This document shows, piece after piece, positions 54,928 through 64,000 of a DNA stretch of 64,000 bases. The position numbers were made by a program, and so were the translations under genes. The DNA is taken from positions 15,554,034-15,618,033 of the forward strand of contig OX578145.1 of NCBI GenBank assembly GCA_951213105.1, written 5' to 3'. The first letter of the stretch is position 1. Each line of letters opens with the position of its first letter. The notes under the pieces were generated by a model, which saw only the letters and a program-made list of their open reading frames with translations, was not told the DNA's origin and made no database searches. The DNA is from Amaurobius ferox. Taxonomy: Eukaryota; Arthropoda; Arachnida; Araneae; Amaurobiidae.

Positions 54928-57922
54928 CTAGCAGCATACCCGTTCTTCGTACGGAGTATGTAATATAAAGAAACTTGAAATTCATAATCATGCCTAAATT
55001 CTTATAGTATACTAAATGACATGTTTAATCAAAATATTCTGTTAAAATATTTAATATAATGCTCCTAAAAAGAAGTTTAAGAATCTCTGTTCTCGCTATA
55101 TAAAATTATCTTCATGGACATATCTGAAGAATAAAACATCTTGGACCCCTTATGTAAGCAAATATAAAAAAAAAATATGGAATTGAATCAATATATGCAA
55201 AATAAAAGCGTTAAAATTGTATGGGACCCGTACTAATTATATACGCGAATATTAGAAAATATAACCTGTATTAGTAGATTACATGTATAAATTGAAAATA
55301 CCAATAAACCCGTAATCTTTAAATCTGAAGACAGTCATTTATTCCAATATATGTCAAAATGAGAGTGCTAAAATTATATATATATCCAGTCCAAAATGAA
55401 ATGGCAATGAAATTTATTTTATATACATATCTTCATTATTCAAATCGGAAAGGATTTAATAAAAATCGTCTGCCGCATAAACACATTGGATTTAAATCCG
55501 TTGCTAAGCGACATGATATCATTTGCTTCAAATAAATTGGTAGAAAAAATATCGTCTAAATAGTTATATTTCTATGGAACATTTGGCGACAGTTTCGTCA
55601 AATTAGCGACATTTTAAAAAATCGCCAAATTTATCGCCAAGTGGGACTGTAGAACTGACAGTTCCACTTTGCGACAAATTGACGAAATATCATCACAATA
55701 CTATCCCCTAACAAAAAACAATTAATATCATTTATGTAGCGCAATTTTATCAATTTCAAGATATTTTTATAGATTTGAAAACATTTTTATCAATTTGGTG
55801 ACATTTTTAAAATTCGCTAAATGTATTACTAAGTAGGATGGTTGGTCTGACAGATAAATGCTAACCAAACATCATTTCAGTACTCTCTTCTTACAAAACA
55901 AAAAAAATTTTCATTGATATGTAGAAGACCCAAGCCACACGACCAACCCGAAGGTTTATGGCAGCTGTTTGTGTGTCGTTTATATCAATTTGGCGACATT
56001 TCCGTCAATTTGGCAAAGTTTAAGAAAAGTTGTCAAATTAGCGATATCCCTCCAAATTCGTAGCTTTGAATTTGCAGATCTGAATGAAACATTCTTATCC
56101 CGTTTCAATATACTAAATGAAAACACTACAATTGTATTAGAAGATATACCCGCTCTACTCTTTTTCTGTTCCAACAATCGGCTATATGAATTTATTGGCT
56201 AAACACAATATATGAGTTTAGTAGCTAAATACGATATAAGCTTGAAAACTCTTTGCCAAAATAAATGAAATTGATGTACGCAGTCAGCAATTAATATAAT
56301 TAAAAGAAAAATCAAACCGTCCATTCATAAGATATACTTTTATATCCATTTATCCATTTATTTATTATTTAAATCGAAAAAAAATAATAAAAACATTAAC
56401 AAACACATTTAATTTAATTGCGATGCCGAGCAACATGATATATCCTCCTAAAATGTTAAAATTTATTAACCACTAACAGCACACCCGTTATTCGTACGGA
56501 GTGTATAATTTAAAGAAACTTATAGTTCGCAATCATGTGCAAATTCTGTTAAAATATTAAATTTATTGCTCCTAAAGAGAAGTTTAAGAATATATGTTCT
56601 CACTATGCAAAATTATCTTCACGCTCAGATCTGAAGAATAAAACATCCTGCCCCCTTTTGTAAGCAAATTTACAGAAGAAAAAATAGGAATTGAATGAAT
56701 ATATGCAACCCCGTACTAATTATATTGTCGCAGATCAGAAAATATGCCAATGTGTTAGTAGAAGATTACCCGTATTACAATATGCGTCTCAAAAATATTT
56801 GCCAAAATAAAAGAGATGACGTAATAAATTGAAAACATCAATAATATCCGTACTCTTTATACCAGAAGGTCGTAATTGATTCCAATATATGCCAATATAT
56901 ATCAAAACATATGTCAATATACCTGTACTACTTATATTCTCGTAGATTAAAAGATATACACGTGTATTTGTAGAAGATTCGTACAACATACAATATATGA
57001 GTTTAAACAATTTTTGTCATAATAAAATAATTGCATAATAACTTGAAAATATCAGTAATCCTTGAATCAATAATCCCCGAAAATATAAATAATAATAATT
57101 TTTAAACCTGAAGACCGTAATTGATATTATCCAGTCAAAAATGCTATAAGAAAAATCAAATCGTTCTTTTCTAAAATATATTTTTATATCCATTTATTTA
57201 TTATTCAAATCGAAAAAATAATTATTAAAATTAACAGACAGATTTAATTTAATTGCGTTTCTGAGTAACATGATATAAGATAGAATCTTATAACATGTTA
57301 AATATGTCATGTCTTATAACATAAACTGCGAAATTAAATAACGATTTTGATTTCTCTATACTTCTCATTGTTCCGTAAAAGCTTGTTTTAAATAAACCAT
57401 GAACCATGGAGATAGATTTCCCCTTTAAATCATGTTTCAAACAATTCATTTTTTCAGAAAGTGACTAATTAACGCAAAAAATCTCCCATCAAACTCAGAG
57501 ATTAAATTTTAATTCACTTTCAAACGATTTTCAAGCTTTTCGTTTGGATAAACCACGGAGTTAGGGAGTAGAACTCCTAGGAAAAAGTTCCGTTTTTCAT
57601 TAATATCTCGACAACCCCAGGTCTTAGAAACTCGAAACTTGGACAAAATTTATGGGGGGATATTTCAAGACTATTCACCAAATTTCATTAAATTCGGTTC
57701 AGCCGTTTTTCCGTGAAGATGAGACAAACGAAAATTTCGTTTTTTACTAATATCTCGAGAACCACTGGTCGTAGAAACTCAAAACACGGATATAATTTTA
57801 AGTGGGGCTATTTCTGGGCTACCCACAAAATTTCATCAAATTCGGTTCAGCCGTTCTCCCGTGATGGTGTGACAAACAGACAGACAGATAGACAGACAGA
57901 TTTTCATTTTTATTTATATAGA
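54928..57922 (-). mobile_element. Helitron G, array unit 2 (near-identical to unit 1)
   Basis: Minus strand: 5' A|TC at 57922, 3' CTAG at 54931-54928. Long stretches are almost identical to unit 1 (for example 52454-52687 against 55969-56202, 53208-53429 against 56789-57010). Relative to unit 1 it lacks about 445 bp near 55380 and has 66 extra bp near 56420-56485, which include an internal Helitron end (TTAG next to CCGTACGAATAACGG). Confidence 0.85.
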
Positions 57923-58034
57923 TGGGTCATTTTCTCTAAACAAGCTTTTTTATCTTTTTATTTTACAATATAAATGTTTTTCATTTTTCAACCTGTTTTC
58001 TGTATTATATTTAAACATGGGTGGTTTAAACTAA

Positions 58035-58993
58035 AAAGAACAAGAAAGATCAATCATGCATAAAGCATTGAATATAAAATACTTTACAACTGCAATGCAA
58101 TTTTATTTAAACATCTCTAAAATGCGATACATTCAGCGGTAATACTTTTAAAATTATCGCAATACTACATTAATTTATAATATTTGAAAACTACTTCATC
58201 CAAAAAAATGAACTTTATTCAAGTGACGACATTGAAATATAAATCGCCTGACTCTCTATGTAAAAGCTGTAAATATTTCATTCATGCACTTTTATTCCAT
58301 TCCTTTCATTCATCACAATAGTACAATAATTTATTTTACTTAAAAACATAAAACCATGGAAGTAAACGTAATTTAACTGTATGCTTAAAACTTTATCAAA
58401 AAAGTTTGCTATAAAATCGTCTGTTCTCTGTGTAAAATCAATGAATGTTTCATTTACATCAGCTATATTTTAGACTCAAAGAGCTAAATAATTTTGCGTT
58501 AAAGAAATTCCGCAATTCTTATACAACTCATCCTACATCTTTATGTGTTTACATTCTGCATACGTGAAATTTAGGCTTCGTTGTAGAAATAGTCAAAATC
58601 TGATCATTTAAACTCAAATATATTCTAATTGCGTTGTTTAAGAACATTGATGCACAGAAATGAAGCAAAAATAAAGCAGTTTTAGGACACATACAACACT
58701 AAATATAAATTAAAAAGAACTTTAAAAATCACAACTTTGACACAAGATGGATGGCATTGATTATTTAAACTCAAATATATTGTAATTGCGTTGTTTCAGA
58801 ATATAGGTGCACATAAATTAATCAAAAATAAAACGGTTTTAGGACGGATACAACACTAAATATAAATTAAAAACAATTTTAAAAATCACGATTTTGGCGG
58901 ATGCCATATTTTATTTTGATCTCTTCATATAATGGTCACGTGATCTCTTCATATAAAGGGAGTAATTATGATTTTAATTTTTATTTAAAAAAC
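58035..58993 (+). repeat. Dispersed repeat C, copy 5, 3'-truncated
   Basis: Starts CAAGAAAGATCAATCATGC and stops at ACTACTGAATATATT. Contains a duplicated AACTCAAATATATT block (58610 and 58768). Confidence 0.7.
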
Positions 58994-59403
58994 TACTGAA
59001 TATATTATCTGCTTACACATCGAAATTCAAGCCTATAACTCAAAGATGTAAAAGTGTGCTAAAACAACTAGTCAATCTCAGCTTCAGAAACTTGGTATCG
59101 CAGACTCCATGTTTGGATCATTCTACCTGCGTTGAATCAGCAAAAAATAACTCAAGTCCCGAAGCAAATTGTTTAAATCTAGATGTCTTGTCGCTTAATT
59201 ACAGATAATTAAAAATCTATTTTCTCTTAATTTTCGAAAATTATATAAACATCTTAAGATGTTTCTCACATTTAATACAAACCGCGTTTTTCTACGGCGA
59301 GTATTCGCGTTTTAAATACTAGTATTAGCGAAGGTTGCGATATTTGATGTATTTTGCCAATATTTTTTTAAACAAATAAACCCATTTAAAACAGATATCT
59401 ATG
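58994..59403. other. Unassigned sequence
   Basis: No partner in the window. Confidence 0.3.
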
Positions 59404-59902
59404 CTGTTAAGAACATGAAAAATGCCTTCGCTGGAAGCTCGAAAGCCAAGACAGCCATTCCTATGACATGAATTTAGAGTTGGCATATGCTGAAGTTTAG
59501 AGGGGCGTTGGTAGATTTGGCGACTTTTGGTATATATTCGAACCTTCTCGACATAACGAATATTCTAAGAGATGAAAGCCCCTTCTGGAAGTTTCTACGG
59601 AGAGTATAAAAGGAGGCATCGTTCAGTTACATGTGATATGAGCTACAGTGAATTGTGAGATACGTTATTAATATTTTGAGAGCAGTAGCTGCTGTTTTGC
59701 GAAATTAGTGGAGCATACAATTGCTGTTTTAATGTACCCGACAGTTGTTTAGAGATCTTGTGAGATAGTTAGCGAGCTATTTGCTGTATATTTTTCCTTT
59801 TTACACTGTGCATGTAAATAAACGTGTTAGTTATCTAGAAATTTGGACTCATTTTTGTATTCCAAGAATACACCCCCGATTTCTGAGGATATGTCGTAAC
59901 AG
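59404..59902 (+). repeat. Solo LTR (Gypsy-like), about 499 bp
   Basis: Ends CTGTTAAGAAC and GTCGTAACAG, flanked by TATG on both sides (59400-59403, 59903-59906). Internal similarity to 42404-42964: TTTGGCGACTT, TTCTCGA.A.AAC, GTAAATAAACG and TTATC.AGAAA. Diverged. Confidence 0.7.
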
Positions 59903-59924
59903 TATGTTTTTTCAATTGAAAAAA

Positions 59925-60902
59925 AAAAGAAAGAAAGATCAATCATGCATAAAATATTGGTTATGAAACACTTTCCAACTGCAATTTTCTTTAAACTTCT
60001 CTAAAATGCGATACATTCAGTGGCGATATTATTTAATTATCGCAGAACTACAATAATTTATTTTACTTGAAAACTTCAAACTTCATCGAAAAAAAAATGA
60101 ACTTTATTCAAATGCGGTCATCGAAATATAAATCGTCTGGCTCTCTATGTAAAAATAGTGAATACAGGTATTTCAGTCATACACTTTTATTTCAAACTCC
60201 AGAGTTAAATAATTTTGCGTGAAAAACAATTCAGTAATTCTTATACAACTCATCTTACAAGCACTTGTTTACATTCTGCACCCATTCAAATTATGCTTCG
60301 TTGTAGAAATAAATCGAAGTTTGATGATCATTTAAACTAAAAAATATTGTAATTGGGATGGCGCAGAATGTTGATGCACAGAAAATACGATAAAACAAAG
60401 CGGTTTTAGGACGGATGCAACACTAAATATAAATTTAAAAGAACGTTAAAAATCACGGGTTTTACTCTGGGAAAAAAGATGGATGCCATATTTTATTTTG
60501 AAGTGGGTCACGTGGTCCCTTCATATTACATGGGTGTAATTATTTTAATTTCTATTTCAAAAAATACCGAACATATTTTGCTGAAATTTCTTTTATATAT
60601 TTTATGGGATAATTTGAATATTTCCTAAAACTTTCGAAGCAATTTGTGAATTTTAAATCCGCTTAAAAAATGTTTGAAAAATTAGGTCCCATAGGGTTCA
60701 ATGTATTTCATTTTTTCAACCCGGGTTCAATCCAAAATTAATTGGGTGATATCATTCATTTATATTCCCATAGGTCTCACTGACCGTCTGAACAACATAC
60801 TGAAATTTCATTTTGATAAAGTTATTTTTACGGTAGTTATCGTGCTGACAGACAGACAAAATGAACAAAGTCTTAAACACTTTTATGCTGTAAAGTGCTA
60901 AA
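59925..60902 (+). repeat. Dispersed repeat C, copy 6
   Basis: From AAGAAAGATCAATCATGC to GACAGACAGACAAAATGAAC and TGTAAAGTGCTAAAAA. Confidence 0.75.
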
Positions 60903-61249
60903 AAATCAAATATTTTAACTTTTATAATATTGTTATTAATCAAAAGTTATTAAGAGTTATTACTACTATAAATCAGTTCCTTGCAGAGCAGCTAATATTT
61001 CAAAAGTAAGGTCATTTTAATAGTTTTATTTCATCATTTTAGGAACAAGTTTCCTTTTTGTTAGACGAAAGTCTCTTTGGATTTTTGCCAAGTAAACTGA
61101 ATTGTCTTCAGAATGAGAAAACTACAACATGGATGTATTTTAAAAATTTCTTTCTAATTTGACTAGAAGCCAATAAACTTTGTTCAGAAATACCCTGATG
61201 GCGATTAATGTTAATTAGTAAAACATCACAGCTGATAACTCTGTAAAGG
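60903..61249. other. Unassigned sequence
   Basis: AT-rich; nothing recognised. Confidence 0.3.
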
Positions 61250-61257
61250 GTTGTAAG

Positions 61258-61476
61258 CAATATTTCTTTCTAGACCGTTTGGCCTTGGAGGGGGGGGGGG
61301 GGGGCGAATGAAATTTTAGGGGAGCAAGTTTTCTATTTGTCCTATATAAATAATATATCTAAATGTTGTGTTACATAAATAGAAACTAGGTTAAGATAAA
61401 ATGTCTTCTACGGAGTGTGGGGGGGGGGGGGGGGGGGGGCTAGGCCTCCCAAGTGGTATGCCTGAAAGAAACACTG
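61258..61476. mobile_element. hAT-type MITE with perfect 8-bp TSD
   Basis: Flanked by GTTGTAAG at 61250-61257 and 61477-61484. Ends CAATATTTCTTTC and GAAAGAAACACTG. Contains G-runs at about 61290-61304 and 61421-61439. Same family as 103-859 and 19528-19710. Confidence 0.9.
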
Positions 61477-61543
61477 GTTGTAAGTGCAAAGTATGATTTT
61501 TATTCTTCTTTCATGCATAACGCATAGAACTAAATACGAATTT

Positions 61544-61995
61544 GCATACCATTATTATACCTTTTTTAAGTTCTTAAATTGTGTTGCAAACTTATAAAAT
61601 AAAATTAATACAAATGAGCCGTTTCTTATTAATCTTATTTTCTGGTTTGTGCTTTTTACTGACACCAACTCCCCAAATTATACAAAATGAAAATATTTAA
61701 AAAAATATTCATGACATTTTAACATAGGTATTATCTTTTCATAGGCATTATCTATAACATAGGCATGACATTTTAACATAGGCATTATCTTTTGAAATAA
61801 TGCATACCATTATTATACCGTTTTTAAGTTCTTAAATTGTGGCGCAAAATTATAAAATAAAATTAATACAAATGAGCCGTTTCTTATTAATCTTATTTTC
61901 TGGTTTGTGCTTTTTACTGACACCAAACTCCCCAAATTATACAAAATGAAAATATTTAAAAAAAATTTCATAACTTTTTAACATAGGTATTATCT
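61544..61995. repeat. Tandem duplication, offset 258 bp
   Basis: GCATACCATTATTATACC starts at 61544 and 61802, and about 190 bp after each are nearly identical. The spacer holds three copies of an ACATAGG.ATTATCT unit. Confidence 0.85.
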
Positions 61996-62358
61996 TTCTC
62001 TTTGAAAATTACATATAAAATAAACATTTAATTAATAAAGTGAAGGATATCCACCACTCTTTTATTTGTTGATCTACATGTTTCTGCTTTATTTCTCAAT
62101 CTACATCAAAGTCTCATCAATATCAGGTTGCAGATTAATTCCCTAAACTACACTGCCTTCCAACAGTTAAGCACGTGAAGCAAACTAAAATAGTAAAAGC
62201 ATCCATGGATTTTAATGAGTGAAATATATACACCGGTGTTTTGTCACTGACAGGGGTAGACAAATATCAAATGATGTGTCAAATGATTTACCAATGACTT
62301 ATGATATCAAATGATTTGCTCCTTGAACAATATGAAAATCGGCGTGGGATAAAAATGA
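61996..62358. other. Unassigned sequence
   Basis: Nothing recognised beyond short AT-rich repeats. Confidence 0.3.
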
Positions 62359-62366
62359 TTCATTTG

Positions 62367-62732
62367 CAAGGCCTGATCAAACCAAAGTGGCGCCCAGGGC
62401 CTAGTGTTAATTCGGGGGCCCCACACAGTCACGGCATATTATACACATGAAAAACATCAACATATAACAAATTTGGGGAAGGGGCAGAATCATAGTCTCC
62501 AAAGGTCCTTTTGTGACTGTAGAAAACTTCCACAGTTTTTATTTCAAAATAATATGTTAAGACTTTAAAGGATGTATAATATTTAAAACTATTAACATAT
62601 TTTATAATTTAAAATAAAAACTAATAAATTACTAGTTTTGAATAAATTAAAAAATCATGCAAAATTTAGGGGCCCCTTCATTTGGGGGCCTAGGGCCGTG
62701 GCCCCGGAGGCTAGTGCGTTAATCAAGGCCTG
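62367..62732. mobile_element. Second hAT-type MITE, perfect 8-bp TSD
   Basis: Flanked by TTCATTTG at 62359-62366 and 62733-62740. Starts CAAGGCCTGATCAA and ends TTAATCAAGGCCTG, so the ends are imperfect inverted repeats of CARGGCCTGAT type. GGGGCC-rich blocks lie near both ends. Confidence 0.85.
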
Positions 62733-62740
62733 TTCATTTG

Positions 62741-64000
62741 CACCTTAAGAGTTCCAATGCTCATTTTTTTCCCCGAAAAGTGTTAAACTTTACATCTTTG
62801 ATAATTTCGTCGCTTGTGCTCCGATTTGGACGAAATAAACTGCATTCTATTAATCTATCAAAACTGTAAGAAAATTAAAAAACCCAAAAAATATCGAAAT
62901 CTTTCCCTAGGTATTTTTTATACCATCGTTGCATACATCCACCTTTTCCCATTTGAAATACGCAAAATATAACGAGTAACAGATTTGCTATTCTTTTTTT
63001 CTCATTCCTTAGTCTTAATTTGTTTCAATGATCAGATAGAGCATTAGAAAAATTTCTACTTTATTAAACATAAGAGTTTGTTACATCACATTCAGAAAAT
63101 ATATAGTAATTTAAATTATTATCACAATTTCCATAAGGAAAGTGACAGTTAACAATTTAAACGTTCATTTTTTATCCTATGCAGTATTTGAACAAGCATG
63201 GGCAACCCTTTTCCATCAGAGGGTCTATTGACATATTTTTTAAATTAAAGGTTAGAAAATATGTCAATAGACCCCACTAGTGGGTCAAATCTCATTTTCA
63301 TACATTAAACTAAAACTAACACATGTCCAATTTCTATTTAATACACTTCTATATAACGATTCCCATTTAAATGAAGTTATTGATTTTAAGACATATACAA
63401 AAGGTTCTGATCAACTTAAGATATTTTACACTAATGTAACAATTTCTCTCATTTTAAAAACAATATTGATTTCCCTTTCACTGTGCTTTGATTTTTGAAT
63501 AAAATTCATATTTTTTAAATTGACAAATTATAAATTTCTAAAGTTATTTTAATATTTTATGTATGAAACATTACACAAATGGATGTGACACACATTTCAT
63601 AAATCTATTTAAAGATTGAAAGACGACCGAGCAATTTATCGAATAAAACTGACTATTCCATCCATTTATCTACATCCAGGTCATTCTGTATTGCTTTTAT
63701 GATAGAACTATAAATAGATATAGATAGAAAACTATAAATATATAAATTTAATAAAATAATTAACAGCTTTCTTGCCTTCACTGTTCTGCCTGCTGGTATC
63801 TTAAGCCAATCGTTTTGCTTTCCAAACTGGATAACATCTTCATTTTTGCGATTTATGTTCTATTTTTTTTAAAAAAATATTTTAAAATCAAGAATAAAAG
63901 CCATGACTATGAAAAATAAAATTTTCTATAAAATATTGAGAAGTTGGTAGCCTAGAAAAGTGATGAGACAGGCCATATGGGGCCCACAGATTATAAGTTA
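62741..64000. other. Mostly unassigned sequence
   Basis: Apart from the hairpin at 63221-63274, no feature was recognised. A 72-codon ORF at 63280-63498 has no recognisable motif. Confidence 0.3.
63221..63274. repeat. Perfect 19-bp hairpin
   Basis: Arms GGGTCTATTGACATATTTT (63221-63239) and its exact complement (63256-63274), 16-base spacer. Possible small foldback or Pol III/small RNA hairpin. Confidence 0.85.

Overview
This is a gene-poor, AT-rich stretch of animal nuclear DNA made almost entirely of transposable elements in many states of decay. No host gene, operon, bacterial signal, CRISPR array or viral genome is visible. The mix of families (a BEL/Pao LTR retrotransposon, a Tc1/mariner relative, hAT MITEs, Helitron arrays, a Penelope-type reverse transcriptase and a 5S-rRNA-headed SINE) suggests an arthropod, perhaps an arachnid. 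That is an inference from the families, not a proof.

Layout. 0.1-0.9 kb: compound hAT-type element with 8-bp target-site duplications (TSDs). 1.2-2.95 kb: complete Tc1/mariner-superfamily transposon with long inverted repeats and a broken transposase. 3-8 kb: dispersed repeats, a 0.9-kb hAT element, a TTC-rich minisatellite and SINE pieces. 8.3-10.3 kb: two Helitron units head to tail. 10.3-15.3 kb: a mariner-like remnant, a tRNA-like SINE, tandem repeats and a perfect hairpin. 15.3-18.9 kb: a fossil Tigger/pogo transposase split by a later insertion. 20.3-24.3 kb: a nest of a repeat family (called A/B here) with shared ends and different interiors. 25.8 kb: coding fossil of an unnamed conserved protein. 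29.6-31.4 kb: the one long intact ORF, a 612-codon reverse transcriptase. 32.0-40.0 kb: a dead BEL/Pao element with matching 287-bp LTRs, carrying two nested A repeats and a SINE with a 15-bp TSD. 40-50 kb: solo LTRs, foldback elements, repeats C, D, F and J, and a tRNA-headed SINE. 50.7-57.9 kb: a four-piece head-to-tail Helitron array with exact CTAG|TC junctions. 58-64 kb: repeat C, another solo LTR, two hAT MITEs with perfect TSDs, a tandem duplication, then unassigned DNA.

Order of events can be read from the nesting: A repeats inserted into the Tigger fossil, into B and twice into BEL gag; a MITE and a foldback element inserted into repeat D; a SINE inserted into BEL; a 63-bp SINE tail inserted into repeat C. 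The points most worth following are the covarying termini of A/B, the Helitron array, the SINE body attached to both a 5S and a tRNA head, the TTTGGCGAC module shared by unrelated elements, and the intact reverse transcriptase. Repeat family names A, B, C, D, F, G, H, J and K are local labels. All comparisons were made by eye.
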